This document shows positions 24,627-35,879 of a stretch of DNA of 64,000 bases, piece by piece. A model generated the notes under the pieces. It did not search any database. It worked only from the letters and a program-made list of their open reading frames with translations, and was not told the origin of the DNA. The DNA lies in assembly GCF_000317795.1 (NCBI RefSeq), contig NC_019791.1, positions 1,482,847-1,546,846 on the forward strand. The letters run 5' to 3'. Numbering within the stretch: the stretch's first letter is position 1; each line of letters opens with the position of its first letter. The DNA comes from Caldisphaera lagunensis DSM 15908 (GTDB taxonomy: Archaea > Thermoproteota > Thermoprotei_A > Sulfolobales > Acidilobaceae). Both the position numbers and the translations under genes were made by a program.

Positions 24627-26210
24627 TTGAATAAAGATATATTTGATATAAGAAAATTTGGAAACAAATTAAGTGATATCAAGCAAAACTTTCAATGGCC
24701 TGATGATTTTAATCTTCCTAAAACAATTGACTCAAATGAAGGTGTAGCAATAATAGAAGGGGATAAAGTTTTTTCATATCAATACTTAAAAGAGAAAAGT
24801 AATGGAATTGCAAAGTTTCTTGATGATTTAAACATTAAGAAGGAAGAAGTTGTTGGGGGTATAATGCAGCAAAGCTTTAATTTAATTTCATCTATTTTAG
24901 GAACGTATAAAAAAGGTGCTATTTTCATGTCTATTTCTACATTATTAGGAATTGATTCTATTAAACTAAGATTGGAAAAAACAAATACAAAAGTGATTTT
25001 TTCTGATTCAAATCAAATAAAAAAATTGAGGGAAGCAAAAAATGATTTAATTATAGTTAGCGATGATGGAGGAGATTATGATATAAATGAAATCAAAAGA
25101 GTTTCTAACTATGATTTTAAAATAGAAAAATCCAAACCCTCCCATTTGTTATTTACATCGGGCTCAACTGGGGAACCTAAAGGGGCATTGTTGCCTCATA
25201 GCTGGATTTTAGGTATATTACCATCATTTCAGATTTCCTTAGAATTTCCTTCAAAAGAAAATGATGTATTCATGACTCCAATAGAATGGGCATGGATTGG
25301 GGGCTTGGGAAATATGGCTTTACCTTCATTATACCTAGGAATACCATTAGTTGTATATAAAAGAGAAAAGAAATTAGATGTATATGATCTTTTAAGTAAA
25401 TATGAGAAATATAGGATAACAGGTACTGTTTTGGTACCATCTGCATTAAGAATGATTATGAAAATTGGTAATGAGATAAATAAATACGATTTGAAGATAA
25501 GATCAATTTTAACAGGTTCCGAATTGGTAACGAAAGATATATATGATTGGGGAGAAAAGCTTGGTATAAGTATAAATAATACTTATGGTCAAACTGAGAC
25601 TGGTTTAATAACATGTGAAAGTAGCTTAATAATGAATAAAAAAATTAATACAGTTGGAGTTCCATGTCCAGGTCATGATATAATAATCGTTGATGATAAT
25701 TATAATGTTTTAAGTAATAATGAAGTTGGAGAAATAGCGCTAAGGTTACCAGATCCCGGAGTTATGATAGGTTATTATAAAAGCATTGAAGCAACTCAGA
25801 AGAAAATTATTGATAATAAAATTATCTTAACTGGGGATTTAGGATATATAGATTCTGATGGTTATTTGATATTTATAGGCAGGAAGGATGAAATAATAAA
25901 GGTTTCTGGGTACAGAATTAATCCCATAGAAATAGAAAATGTAATTAATTCAATTCCATACGTAAAAGAATCTGCAGTTATAGGAATAGAGGATAAAGAA
26001 AAAGGGATGAAAATTGTTGCATTTGTTGTTTTAAAAGAAGGGGTTGAGAAAAGCGATAATATAAAGGATGAAATAAAGAGTTATGTAAAAAGTAGATTTG
26101 CTCTATATGCATATCCTAGCATAATAGAATTTGTCGATTCATTACCTACAACTACAACTGGTAAAATAAGAAGAAACGAACTTAAACAATGGTTATTAAA
26201 TAAGAAATGA
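24627..26210 (+). CDS. AMP-forming acyl-CoA synthetase (ANL superfamily)
   Basis: A 527-residue protein with the AMP-binding P-loop HLLFTSGSTGEPKGALLPH (near 170), NTYGQTETGLI (near 315), LTGDLGYIDSDGYLIFIGRKDEIIKVSGYRINP (near 400-430) and the C-terminal catalytic Lys in TTTTGKIRRNEL. The family activates acetate, propionate or medium-chain fatty acids to acyl-CoA. The segment MTPIEWAWIGGLGNMALP resembles medium-chain acyl-CoA synthetases. It may feed the acyl-CoA operon at 10.9-14.1 kb. TTG start with GGGGGTAGG upstream. Confidence 0.88.
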   Translation: MNKDIFDIRKFGNKLSDIKQNFQWPDDFNLPKTIDSNEGVAIIEGDKVFSYQYLKEKSNGIAKFLDDLNIKKEEVVGGIMQQSFNLISSILGTYKKGAIFMSISTLLGIDSIKLRLEKTNTKVIFSDSNQIKKLREAKNDLIIVSDDGGDYDINEIKRVSNYDFKIEKSKPSHLLFTSGSTGEPKGALLPHSWILGILPSFQISLEFPSKENDVFMTPIEWAWIGGLGNMALPSLYLGIPLVVYKREKKLDVYDLLSKYEKYRITGTVLVPSALRMIMKIGNEINKYDLKIRSILTGSELVTKDIYDWGEKLGISINNTYGQTETGLITCESSLIMNKKINTVGVPCPGHDIIIVDDNYNVLSNNEVGEIALRLPDPGVMIGYYKSIEATQKKIIDNKIILTGDLGYIDSDGYLIFIGRKDEIIKVSGYRINPIEIENVINSIPYVKESAVIGIEDKEKGMKIVAFVVLKEGVEKSDNIKDEIKSYVKSRFALYAYPSIIEFVDSLPTTTTGKIRRNELKQWLLNKK

Positions 26211-26747
26211 TTAGCTATCTGATTGACCTATTATATATACATAGAGAGTTTTTTGCCACCCTAGTTTATCTCCGATAATTTTTACTGGTTTCCAACCAGG
26301 AATTTGAAAGTCTAAGGTTACAACCTTTGTTCCAGGTTTTAGTTCTTGTTTTAATTTAGGTTTCAACGCTTCGTTAACGCTTGTTAGTAAATACATATAT
26401 ACAACAGTTGCATCACTTATTGGAGTTTTGAAGAAATCCCCTTGAATTATTTCCACTCTACCATCTAATTTTTCTTCCCTAATCTTATTAGCAATATCCT
26501 TTACAAGTTCTTCTCTCATCTCAACTCCTACAGCTTTTTTTATTGGATATTTCTTGGCTGCTTCTATAATAATTCTTCCATCGCCACAACCTAAATCATA
26601 AAGAACATCATTTTCCTTAAGATCCAATGCCTCAAAAACCAAATCAAAAACTTCTTTTCTCGTTGGTACGAAAGGTACCGAAGGACCACCGAACGCCATT
26701 GCTATCCACCCTAATTCTTTTTCTGCCTCCTCCAATTCTTTATTCAT
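26211..26747 (-). CDS. Protein lysine methyltransferase, aKMT-like
   Basis: A 178-residue class I SAM methyltransferase that I recognise as close to the crenarchaeal aKMT: PSVPFVPTRKEV near the N-terminus, VLYDLGCGDGRIIIEAAKKY, AVGVEMREE, ATVVYMYLLTSVNEALKPKL and a C-terminal TLYVYIIG. In Sulfolobus the enzyme methylates lysines on many chromatin and other proteins (established knowledge). The start follows GGGAGGA. It abuts the convergent acyl-CoA synthetase gene with no spacer. Confidence 0.82.
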   Translation of the reverse strand: MNKELEEAEKELGWIAMAFGGPSVPFVPTRKEVFDLVFEALDLKENDVLYDLGCGDGRIIIEAAKKYPIKKAVGVEMREELVKDIANKIREEKLDGRVEIIQGDFFKTPISDATVVYMYLLTSVNEALKPKLKQELKPGTKVVTLDFQIPGWKPVKIIGDKLGWQKTLYVYIIGQSDS

Positions 26748-26797
26748 ACTTCCTCCCTTTTACGTATTTCATATATATTTAATTAAAATAAAAATTT

Positions 26798-27277
26798 TTA
26801 ACAGTTTTTAACTGTGGTATAATTTCTGTTATAATAAACAAGGGGGCAATCAATATTACTTATTTTCCCATCTAAGATTTTTCCTAAAATTATGCTATGA
26901 TCTCCCGCATCATATACTTTATATCTTGATAATATTAAATAAGGTCTTTCAATATTTAAAATTGGACCATAATCAGTTTCTTTATAACCAGTTTTTTGCA
27001 GCTTTTCTTTAGCATCTATTTTATCAGCCATTATTTTAGATATCTCCTCATCTTTATGATATAACAATGTAATTATAAAGTAGTCAGATTTTGTTAGGAC
27101 ATCATGGTTATGCGATTTTTTATCAATAGCTATCATCATTAATGGAGGATCTAAACTCATGCTAGTAGCACTTGAAACAGTTATTGCAGAATACTCATTA
27201 TTATATTTTGCTGTAACTACATATACTTGTTGAGCAGATTGTCTCATGAATAGCTTTAATAGATCTTGTTCGTTCAA
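26798..27277 (-). CDS. Flavin reductase-like domain protein (FMN-binding)
   Basis: About 159 residues from a TTG start placed 3 bases after GGTGAG; a frame extends to an ATG at 27319 but lacks such a site. The motifs VYVVTAKYNNEYSAITVSSATSMSLDPPLMMIAIDKKSHNHDVL are typical of the flavin reductase domain (short-chain flavin reductase family), with the FMN-binding SATSMSLDPP loop. It would reduce free flavin or serve a monooxygenase. No monooxygenase gene is next to it; TmcA follows on the opposite side, 80 bases away. Confidence 0.8.
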   Translation of the reverse strand: MNEQDLLKLFMRQSAQQVYVVTAKYNNEYSAITVSSATSMSLDPPLMMIAIDKKSHNHDVLTKSDYFIITLLYHKDEEISKIMADKIDAKEKLQKTGYKETDYGPILNIERPYLILSRYKVYDAGDHSIILGKILDGKISNIDCPLVYYNRNYTTVKNC

Positions 27278-27356
27278 GCTCTCACCAACATTATTTTGTA
27301 ATAGATATTTAATAAACATTCAATGATGAATATTTATAACAAAAATTTATAATAAG

Positions 27357-29843
27357 CTATAATTCTGATGAATCAATACCAGTTTTGTAATTTTCATCAA
27401 TATTATAGTAATGGTATGATAATTTAGATATTCCCATTTTAACTATTTTTTCAGCCTTGTCTAAAGAAATTCTCATTTCTTTGCTTACTTCTTTCCAGCT
27501 TCTCCCTTGCATTACCTTTAATATCAAAGCCTTCTTTTCTATATCATTTAGAAGATCGTTATTTATTGGAAGCGATTTAAAGTAGCTGTTAACTATTTTA
27601 AATATAACATCGTTTGTTGTTTCATATGTCATCGTTCCATATAAGTAAGCCCAAAGTCTTTGTTTTTCCATTTCGCTTAGATCAACAGTTTTATATTCTA
27701 TAGGAATTGAATTTAATAAAGTAACTGCCAAATCAGGTTCCATAATTTTGTATGTATCATATAAGCTATATACAAGCTTGTTTTTGAATACATTTATAAT
27801 GACATTTTGTATTTTCTTAGCTTTTTCACTTAATGGTTTTAATACTAAAACAGTATATTCTCCGCTAATGGGGTTTCTATCAGGGCTCATATGAATTATT
27901 GGAAAGCCGTTCTTTAACCAAAAGTTTGCTAGTTCTAAATTAATTCCAAAACCGCTTCCTATCCAGTCAAGCTTTTTCTCAAGGCCTTCGTTTACAATGT
28001 ATGATAATAATTTACTACCCAAACCCTTGTTTTGCAATATAGGATGAGTAGCGATTCTAACAATTCTCCATCCTTTTAATGTTCCAAAATCTACGATTCT
28101 GTAATGTTTAATAATTCTATCAGGTATTATATTACCCCTGGTTCTGTCTTCAAGCAACAACGATTTACTGAACTCATAGCTTAATCCTCCTTCTTCAGCT
28201 ATTAATGAAGCTGAAACAACCTTCCCTTTAGATGTTTTTATTGCTCTTATAATATAATGTGGTGCATCAGCTATTAATGCTAAATCATCAGGTTCGTTTC
28301 TATAATGTGCTTGAACATATATACCAAATATTTGCCTTAGTAGCCCTTCATCTTTAAAAAACAGATCTTCTGGTTTTACTATTAAATAACTTAAGTTACC
28401 ATTATTAATATCACTTAAATCATTATCATCTATATCTGCAGGCTCCGCATCCAAAAGCAATACATCAAATAGCCATTTTTCTATAGGATCGTTTTCTGCA
28501 TACCTAATAGGAGTAATCATTTCTAATAATTTTAGAGAGGTATTTTCATCTTTTTTCAAATAGTTTAAAAACCTAAAACTAAAGCCTCTACCCGCACCTT
28601 CATAACCATGTAATGTAGATGCAATCAAAATCTTCTTATGATATTGCCATAGCTTGACAAGTATGGTAACTGGAAGTCCGCTCGCCTCATCTATGGCTAA
28701 TATATCGCATGGCTCTTCTATTGCATCTTTTGGTTCTAAATAAGATACTGCAAAGTTTTCACCATATATTCCATATATTAAGCCATCTTTGTTTCTATCA
28801 ACTTTTATTTTCATGTTTTGTTTTTCGAATCCTTTAATTGCTAATTCCATAAGGCTTTGAGTATTTTCTAAGCTTGGAGATGTAACGACAATTTTAACTC
28901 TTTTCTTATCTTCAGATAATTTTTTCGCTAGACCTGATATGCTTAAGCCTATTGCACAACTCTTTCCTCTACCTCTATTAGCTGTAACAACAATGACTTT
29001 CTTTTTTTCAGAAAAATCCTTTAATGACTCACTCTCTTTGATTACATTCACTTGATCTTGAGTTAAAGCCAATTCGTAAATTTCTTTTGGAAAAATTATA
29101 TCATTTGGAATTTCTATTTTAACTTCCTTAGGCATTTCATATGAAAATTCAGGTTGATTAATTAATTTATCATTGTCAGCATCGTAAACAAACATGTTTT
29201 CTTTATGATCTATTATTTTTTTCTTAAACCATGTTATAAAAATATTTCTTGGCTTATCATAATTAGGCACGATAAGATTTCTTTTAAATAACGTTACTTT
29301 ATTATCCCATTTATCCCAGGATGGAGTTTGTAAAATTAATAAGCCTCCTTTTTCTATAAGTCCTGATATGATACCAATATAATTTGGCCTTAAGTCTTCT
29401 AATAAATCTATTACAGCACCTTGAAATGTTTGGCCTAGAAGCTTTCTTGAATCTTCTATTCTATAAATTGATAATTTTGATTTACCTCCTCTTTCCTTTA
29501 TTAGCTTTTTCGCTATCTCTTTTTTTAGTTTAGATGCATCACTACTATCATAAAATACGTATAAGAAATTTATATTTTTCAAAATCTGTTCTTCTCTTAA
29601 CACGTTTTCATAGAATAAAATTAATTTGGAAGTTAATATGCCTATTTTTTCTTGGTCTTCTCCGCTCAATACTATCATAATTCTTTTCTTAGTTTTTATT
29701 GCTAAGTTTATTGATTTTTTTAATAGTCTAGTTAATCGTAAGAAATTAACTGGTGTTTCGAAATTAGGTTCATATGTTAATTCTTCTGCCTTTTTCTTTA
29801 TTATTTCTTTTGTTTCTTGCTTTTCTATTATTTCTTCATCCAT
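27357..29843 (-). CDS. tmcA: tRNA(Met) cytidine acetyltransferase TmcA
   Basis: About 828 residues; the ATG follows GGAGGAAAGAAA. Domains in order: an N-terminal alpha/beta domain (TmcA_N-like, 1-250), a helicase-like ATPase with Walker A TANRGRGKSC and Walker B AIDEASGLP, a GNAT domain with RIVRIATHPILQNKGLGSKLL (near 595-615), and a helical C-terminal tRNA-binding part. The enzyme makes N4-acetylcytidine in tRNA, and in Thermococcus also in rRNA. An ATG 33 bases further up has no ribosome-binding site. The gene is monocistronic, facing away from ppsA. Confidence 0.93.
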   Translation of the reverse strand: MDEEIIEKQETKEIIKKKAEELTYEPNFETPVNFLRLTRLLKKSINLAIKTKKRIMIVLSGEDQEKIGILTSKLILFYENVLREEQILKNINFLYVFYDSSDASKLKKEIAKKLIKERGGKSKLSIYRIEDSRKLLGQTFQGAVIDLLEDLRPNYIGIISGLIEKGGLLILQTPSWDKWDNKVTLFKRNLIVPNYDKPRNIFITWFKKKIIDHKENMFVYDADNDKLINQPEFSYEMPKEVKIEIPNDIIFPKEIYELALTQDQVNVIKESESLKDFSEKKKVIVVTANRGRGKSCAIGLSISGLAKKLSEDKKRVKIVVTSPSLENTQSLMELAIKGFEKQNMKIKVDRNKDGLIYGIYGENFAVSYLEPKDAIEEPCDILAIDEASGLPVTILVKLWQYHKKILIASTLHGYEGAGRGFSFRFLNYLKKDENTSLKLLEMITPIRYAENDPIEKWLFDVLLLDAEPADIDDNDLSDINNGNLSYLIVKPEDLFFKDEGLLRQIFGIYVQAHYRNEPDDLALIADAPHYIIRAIKTSKGKVVSASLIAEEGGLSYEFSKSLLLEDRTRGNIIPDRIIKHYRIVDFGTLKGWRIVRIATHPILQNKGLGSKLLSYIVNEGLEKKLDWIGSGFGINLELANFWLKNGFPIIHMSPDRNPISGEYTVLVLKPLSEKAKKIQNVIINVFKNKLVYSLYDTYKIMEPDLAVTLLNSIPIEYKTVDLSEMEKQRLWAYLYGTMTYETTNDVIFKIVNSYFKSLPINNDLLNDIEKKALILKVMQGRSWKEVSKEMRISLDKAEKIVKMGISKLSYHYYNIDENYKTGIDSSEL

Positions 29844-29997
29844 TTTCTTTCCTCCATTAAATATAGTCAAAATCAAATAATAAACTCTAACTGATTTTCT
29901 TTATAACATGTCTCATTTTGTAATTTATCAATTAATATAAAAATGATAGCAAAAGATTTTAAAACGTCTCCTTTCACTTTCTGAAATATGGTGCAGT

Positions 29998-32391
29998 GTG
30001 GTGGAAGAAGTTCCTTATGCTATATGGCTAGATCAAATAAAAGAGGCTAATATTGGTTTATTGGGAGGCAAGGCAAAAGGATTAGTAGAATTAATAAAAA
30101 ACAATTTCCCTGTTCCACCAGGATTTGTTATAACAGCAGAAACATATAATTATTTTGTTAAAAAAACTGGATTAAAAGAATACCTTAATGATGTAATAAT
30201 GAAAATAAAATCATTGAAACCTTCTGAATTGGAAAGAATAAGCAATGAAATATCAAAGAAATTTGAAACTGAACCTATGCCTGATGAGATAAAAGACTTG
30301 ATAGAACAATATTATATAAACTTAGGGAAGAGGCTAGGTATAGAAAATCCTAGGGTTGCCGTAAGGAGTAGTGCAACACTAGAAGATATTTCAAATGCAA
30401 GCTTTGCTGGTATTCAAGATACATATCTTAATGTACAAGGGATTGAAGATCTAATTAAATATATAAAAATGGTTTGGGCAAGTATATGGACTTCAAGAGC
30501 ATTAGTTTATAGGGAAAGCTTGGGTATGGATCATAGCAGTGTTTCCATAGCTGTTATTGTACAAAAAATGGTTAATAGCAAAAGCTCCGGGGTTATGTTT
30601 ACAGTTCATCCAGCAACTGGTGAATCTAATAAAATAGTTATTGAATCATCATGGGGATTGGGAGAATTAATAGTAGGGGGCATAGTAACGCCTGATAGTT
30701 TTGTATTAGACAAGGATACATTAAATATAATTGAAAGGAGAATTTCTATAAAGAAAATAGGAAGATTTTATGATCCTATTAAGAAAGCTAATGTGGATAT
30801 TGAATTATTAGATAATCCAGAAAATTATCCAAATGGTCCTTTATATGACTTGCTTAAAATGTTTGGCATATCATCTGAATCCCCTTCATTGAGCGATAAT
30901 GAAATAAAATATTTAGCAGAAATTGGTAAAAAAGCAGAGGCAGCATTTAATCATGCTTTAGATATGGAATGGGCAGTTGATATGGATCTAAGTTTTCCAT
31001 ACAATGTATTAATATTACAAGCAAGATTTGAAACAGTTTGGTCAAGAAAAAATGAAATGAAAGAAAATAAAGAAGGGGATATCATAACGAGAGGTTTACC
31101 TGCAAGTCCTGGAGTTGCAAGTGGTTATGCAAAGGTAGTAAAGACAGTTAATGAAGCAGCAGAAAAAATGAAGGAAGGAGATGTATTGATAACAAAAATG
31201 ACAGATCCTGATTGGGTACCTTATATGAAAATTGCCTCCGCAATTATCACAGATGAAGGTGGTATGACTGCACATGCTGCAATTGTTGCAAGAGAATTAG
31301 GAAAACCCGCTGTAGTTGGTACTGGAAATGCAACTAATGTAATAAAAGATTCTATGCCAATTACAGTTGATGGAAGTAGAGGAGTTGTAACTTATGGCAT
31401 AACACATAAGGAAGAAACTAAAAAGGAAAGTGAAAAAATAAGCCTTGAATTTTTAGCCGATCTTTACCCAGTTACTGGAACAAAAATATACATGAACCTA
31501 GGAGAGCCCGATGAAATAGATAGGTATGTAAATCTACCATTTGATGGAATAGGATTAATGAGGGTAGAATTTATAATATCAAGTAAAATAGGGTATCATC
31601 CATTGTATTTAATAGATCAAGGTAAACCGGAAATATTTGTTGATGGACTAGCTGATGGTATAGCAAAGGTAGCAGCTGCTATATCACCAAGGCCTTTAGT
31701 TGTTAGATTTAGTGATTTTAAGACTAATGAATACAGCAGATTAAAAGGAGGAGATAAATATGAACCATCTGATGAAAGAAATCCAATGATAGGTTGGAGA
31801 GGGGTTTCAAGATATATACAAAAACCATACGAACCAGCATTTAGACTTGAAGTAAGAGCAATTAAAAAAGTAAGGGAAGAAATGGGACTGAAAAATGTAT
31901 ATGTCATGTTTCCATTTGTTAGGACAACATGGGAATTAGAAAGGGCTATGAAGATTATGGAAGAAGAAGGATTAAGAAGAGGTAAGGATTTCAAAGTATG
32001 GATTATGGTTGAGGTACCTAGCACAGTTATTTTGGCGGAAGAGTTTGCTAAAATGGTCGATGGATTTAGTGTTGGAAGCAATGATTTAACTCAACTTACA
32101 TTGGGTGTAGATAGAGATAGTTCATTATTAGCTAAAATGGGATATTTTGATGAGAGGGATCCAGCAGTTCTAAAATCAATAGGCATGCTGATAGATGCCG
32201 CTCATAAATATAATGCAACAGTAAGCATTTGTGGTCAAGCGCCTAGTGTTTATCCTGAAATTGTTGAGAATTTAGTTAGAAAAGGTATCGATTCAATAAG
32301 TGTTAATCCTGATGCAGTAATTAGAGTTAGAAGGCATGTGGCAAGCGTTGAAAGAAGGATTTTGGTTGAGAATAGTATTAAAAAGTCCTAA
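29998..32391 (+). CDS. ppsA: Phosphoenolpyruvate synthase
   Basis: A 797-residue protein with the full three-domain layout: N-terminal ATP-grasp ([38 protein letters not shown]), the swivelling domain with catalytic His426 in [15 protein letters not shown], and the C-terminal PEP-binding barrel with [19 protein letters not shown] and SICGQ. It converts pyruvate plus ATP to PEP, AMP and phosphate for gluconeogenesis or as an anaplerotic step. The start is GTG; a second GTG follows directly. It ends 4 bases over the convergent hypothetical gene. Confidence 0.95.
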   Translation: MVEEVPYAIWLDQIKEANIGLLGGKAKGLVELIKNNFPVPPGFVITAETYNYFVKKTGLKEYLNDVIMKIKSLKPSELERISNEISKKFETEPMPDEIKDLIEQYYINLGKRLGIENPRVAVRSSATLEDISNASFAGIQDTYLNVQGIEDLIKYIKMVWASIWTSRALVYRESLGMDHSSVSIAVIVQKMVNSKSSGVMFTVHPATGESNKIVIESSWGLGELIVGGIVTPDSFVLDKDTLNIIERRISIKKIGRFYDPIKKANVDIELLDNPENYPNGPLYDLLKMFGISSESPSLSDNEIKYLAEIGKKAEAAFNHALDMEWAVDMDLSFPYNVLILQARFETVWSRKNEMKENKEGDIITRGLPASPGVASGYAKVVKTVNEAAEKMKEGDVLITKMTDPDWVPYMKIASAIITDEGGMTAHAAIVARELGKPAVVGTGNATNVIKDSMPITVDGSRGVVTYGITHKEETKKESEKISLEFLADLYPVTGTKIYMNLGEPDEIDRYVNLPFDGIGLMRVEFIISSKIGYHPLYLIDQGKPEIFVDGLADGIAKVAAAISPRPLVVRFSDFKTNEYSRLKGGDKYEPSDERNPMIGWRGVSRYIQKPYEPAFRLEVRAIKKVREEMGLKNVYVMFPFVRTTWELERAMKIMEEEGLRRGKDFKVWIMVEVPSTVILAEEFAKMVDGFSVGSNDLTQLTLGVDRDSSLLAKMGYFDERDPAVLKSIGMLIDAAHKYNATVSICGQAPSVYPEIVENLVRKGIDSISVNPDAVIRVRRHVASVERRILVENSIKKS

Positions 32392-32876
32392 ACATCAACA
32401 TAACTTTCTTCTTCAGGTATAAAAGACCCAGTTTTTTCTAGTATATCAAATACCTCATTTATTTCTTTTTCATCACCATTAACAAATAATATACCTATTT
32501 CATTTTCTTCCATAACATTTCCTAAATAAAGATATGCAGATGTTGTTAATGTGCCTTTTCTTGAATAGAAAATTAATAAATTATAAGATGATCTATCAAG
32601 AATATTCCATACCATCTCAATATCTTTCATTGTCTCAACTGCTTTTATTCTATATTTTGGAGGATATGCTATTATAAAAGATTTAGAATTCTTTAGTGTT
32701 ACTTTAATTATTTCTTTTTCAATATTTAATATTTCAGGATTTCTTTCTTTTAATATGTTAACAATATTCTTTATTTCTTCTTTTACCATATTATAATCAT
32801 ATTTGTTTTTCTCCTTATTTGCTTCTTGAATTAAATTATTATGAAGATCTTCTATCCCTATTACTTCAATAGACAT
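32388..32876 (-). CDS. Hypothetical protein, 162 aa
   Basis: A soluble protein with alternating predicted helices and strands ([14 protein letters not shown], then [50 protein letters not shown]). The YPPKYR motif and the GILFVNGD stretch look like turns of an alpha/beta fold. I know no family for it. It has a GGTG site before the ATG and precedes the mannosidase in reverse order: it lies downstream of that gene on the same strand by 34 bases, so they may be co-transcribed. Confidence 0.55.
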   Translation of the reverse strand: MSIEVIGIEDLHNNLIQEANKEKNKYDYNMVKEEIKNIVNILKERNPEILNIEKEIIKVTLKNSKSFIIAYPPKYRIKAVETMKDIEMVWNILDRSSYNLLIFYSRKGTLTTSAYLYLGNVMEENEIGILFVNGDEKEINEVFDILEKTGSFIPEEESYVDV

Positions 32877-32910
32877 TTTTACACCATCTTTTTAACTCCT
32901 AATAACATTT

Positions 32911-35832
32911 TTACACCTTTTTCAAAATAAAGGTTTTTATTTCATAAGGGTTGAAACATGTTTTAAAATTATTATAATTATCTTCTGTTTCTATTAGATT
33001 TGTTTCTCCTATAATAAGGAATCCATTTAGTCTTAATTCAGGGCAAACATTTTTTCCATAGCTTTCCCATAATCTTAATATTATTTTATCATTATCTCCT
33101 TTTTTCAATGCACCAAACATTATAAGGCTAGGATCAATTTCCATAAAACTCTTATTATTAGACCTACCTTTTAAGTATATTATGGGATTATTTATTTCCA
33201 TTGCAATTTTTGGTATTAATGCATCTCTCCAAGTATTTTTATGAGGTACAACCCAATATGTTATATTTTGTTTACCTCTATCTAATTTTGGATTTGGAAA
33301 TAAAGGTGATCTAATTAATGATAGACCCAATTTGTTCTTGCTTACATTATATCCTTGTCTCCCAACGTTTATAATTGAGATTCCATAATCTGGATCATAA
33401 AGATCTGTCCATTTCCACATTGGAACCTCATATTTAGCTCTTTCCCAACTATTACTAGGCATAGTTGGTCTATCTATAACTCCATATGGAATTTCAGCAT
33501 TATTATATTGACCCATAATATTTCCTTCAAATATTGCCTTGATAATCTTTAAGTTTTCATTCCAATCAATTTCATGGTTTATTTCTATATAATTTTTACC
33601 TTTGTATATGCATATCCTTGTTTTTATGAAAGAAGAATCGTAATTATTTTCAAAGGTCATACAACTCTTAAGTAATCCTTTTTCCGTTAAAATCAGTTTA
33701 TTTAATGGTATATGATCACATATTCTATTATAGCTTTCATCAATATCCCAACCATCAAACTTTTTTGGCATGTCCTCGCATATAGTTAAATAAATATCAT
33801 TAATTGCAAGCCTTTTATTTCCTTTATCATAAATTTTAATTTTATTATCTTCTTCTTTTATTATAAAGTATTCATTTTCTATGAACTTATCATCTGATAT
33901 TTCTGTATTTACTTGGGTTGAACAATTACCTATTTCATAAGAGTTATAACCTGATGGATTTACTTTAATTTCGGTTAAATATTTGTTGTTATATTTTTGA
34001 CAAACTTTTCCTTTTAATGGGTAATCAGTTTCTACTATTTCATTTCTTTCCCATGGTAAATAATTGAAGAAAGTAATATATTTTTCATCATCTACTAATA
34101 ATTCTTTAAGCATTGAAATTAAAATTTCTTTAATTTCGTTTTTCATTTTATTAAGTTCATTAACTATGCTATTATATACTGCATTGGTAACAGTTGCAGA
34201 TATAGCATCATGAAACTCAAATTCTAATAGTTTTAACCAATAATTTTCTATATTTATCTCTTTATTTAATAGTATGCTCCACGTCTCAAGCTGAATTAAA
34301 TTCATTTCGTTCTCTCTTATAAGTTGTTTTAATTCTATTCCATTTGTATAAACTCCTCTATGTGTTTCTAAATAAAGTTCTCCATTCCATATTGGCAACA
34401 AATCAATAGAATTTTTTATTAAGTTTATATGTGTCTCCGGTGATACTAATACCAATTTGGGTAATCCTGGGAAGTTTCTATATGTTTCAAATCTTTTAAG
34501 CATAAGCCATGTTGGCCCACCACCACCATCACCATGGCCAAATACTAGAAATGCTGGTAAATCCTTGATCTTATGATCATTCCATGCATTCACTAGTTGG
34601 TTAGGAGACAAGTCACTACCATATGTTGGGTAATTAATTGATAGCAAATCAGTTGAATCAATACCTCTCCAAATAAACACGGAATAAGGAAATTTATTTA
34701 TGGTATTCCAATATAGCTTATGTGTATAAAACCCTATTATGCCAGATTTTTTCATAATTTGAGGTAACTGGGCTGAAAATCCAAATGAATCTGGTAGCCA
34801 ACCAATATTTGATATCTTATTAAATTCTTTTAATAGAAACCTTTGTCCATATAAAAATTGTCTAACTAAAGATTCTCCTCCTGGTAAATTTGTATCGCTT
34901 TCAACCCACATACCTCCTAACAATATTAACTTATTTTCAGAGACGTATTTTTTAACTTCTTCATAAAGATCAGGATAATAATCTTTAATCCATTTTAAAT
35001 AAACTACATTTGAAATCCCATATTTTAGATACTCATTATTTTTTATTAATGAAATAACATTTGATATGTTTCTATAAACTTTTTGTTTAGTTACATTAGT
35101 ATCCCAAAGCCAAGTAAAGTCTATATGAGCATGAGAAATCAAATCCAAAATACCTACTGGTCCAAATTTGTTTCTAAGTCTATCTAAACCCTCTTCTAAT
35201 ATTGCTTCTGCCTTTTTTGTTTCTTCCCTTAATTTATTGTAATCCATATTTGAAGAGCTAATACTTTTTATATTTTCATAATCTTGGAGGCTTATCAAAT
35301 ACCAAGGAGCCTTAATTAATTGTGTTTTTAAAGCTATATCTAACTTTTCCCCACTAATTTTAACTGATTTTATTTGGTCTAGGGAATCGTTTAGGACTTT
35401 TAACAATTCAGATGAGATTTCCTTCAATACTTTTGAGGCATCATTAACAAGCTTTGCCTTAATTAAATAGTTAAAAGTTGATGGTTCAAAATATATAAGA
35501 TATATTTTATTTATGGAAATATTTTTTTCTCCTAATAAGCCTACAAATGATGGACATAGTTTAATTATACCAGGCTTAGTTGCTTTGATCCACTTTCCAT
35601 CAGTAACTTCTTTATTACCATAAATAGCGTATCTCTCATTATCAATTTCTAATGTACCTTCTCCATCTATATCTATATATAGCCAAGGCACTCCTTTGCT
35701 TTCATCTAGAGATAAATTATAGCATAGACAAGATTCGCATTCTTTTTTGTTAATTTCATGATAATCAATTATTGAGTTTGCATATAGATAAAAAAGCTTA
35801 ACGTCAATTGATGCTGAATCTCTTATTTCCAA
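32911..35832 (-). CDS. Alpha-mannosidase, glycoside hydrolase family 38
   Basis: A 973-residue protein without signal peptide, hence cytoplasmic. The GH38 metal and catalytic motifs are ISHAHIDFTWLWD (His and Asp zinc ligands, near 233), NIGWLPDSFGFSAQLPQIM (catalytic Asp, near 340) and FGHGDGGGGPTWLM (near 430). Two large beta-rich C-terminal domains follow, as in other GH38 enzymes. It should trim alpha-mannose from glycans or glycoprotein-derived oligosaccharides. TTG start. An isochorismatase gene lies 47 bases upstream on the same strand. Confidence 0.92.
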   Translation of the reverse strand: MEIRDSASIDVKLFYLYANSIIDYHEINKKECESCLCYNLSLDESKGVPWLYIDIDGEGTLEIDNERYAIYGNKEVTDGKWIKATKPGIIKLCPSFVGLLGEKNISINKIYLIYFEPSTFNYLIKAKLVNDASKVLKEISSELLKVLNDSLDQIKSVKISGEKLDIALKTQLIKAPWYLISLQDYENIKSISSSNMDYNKLREETKKAEAILEEGLDRLRNKFGPVGILDLISHAHIDFTWLWDTNVTKQKVYRNISNVISLIKNNEYLKYGISNVVYLKWIKDYYPDLYEEVKKYVSENKLILLGGMWVESDTNLPGGESLVRQFLYGQRFLLKEFNKISNIGWLPDSFGFSAQLPQIMKKSGIIGFYTHKLYWNTINKFPYSVFIWRGIDSTDLLSINYPTYGSDLSPNQLVNAWNDHKIKDLPAFLVFGHGDGGGGPTWLMLKRFETYRNFPGLPKLVLVSPETHINLIKNSIDLLPIWNGELYLETHRGVYTNGIELKQLIRENEMNLIQLETWSILLNKEINIENYWLKLLEFEFHDAISATVTNAVYNSIVNELNKMKNEIKEILISMLKELLVDDEKYITFFNYLPWERNEIVETDYPLKGKVCQKYNNKYLTEIKVNPSGYNSYEIGNCSTQVNTEISDDKFIENEYFIIKEEDNKIKIYDKGNKRLAINDIYLTICEDMPKKFDGWDIDESYNRICDHIPLNKLILTEKGLLKSCMTFENNYDSSFIKTRICIYKGKNYIEINHEIDWNENLKIIKAIFEGNIMGQYNNAEIPYGVIDRPTMPSNSWERAKYEVPMWKWTDLYDPDYGISIINVGRQGYNVSKNKLGLSLIRSPLFPNPKLDRGKQNITYWVVPHKNTWRDALIPKIAMEINNPIIYLKGRSNNKSFMEIDPSLIMFGALKKGDNDKIILRLWESYGKNVCPELRLNGFLIIGETNLIETEDNYNNFKTCFNPYEIKTFILKKV

Positions 35833-35879
35833 TTTTTAACCCTTAGTATAAAATAGATATAGGATTTTTATATCCTTAT

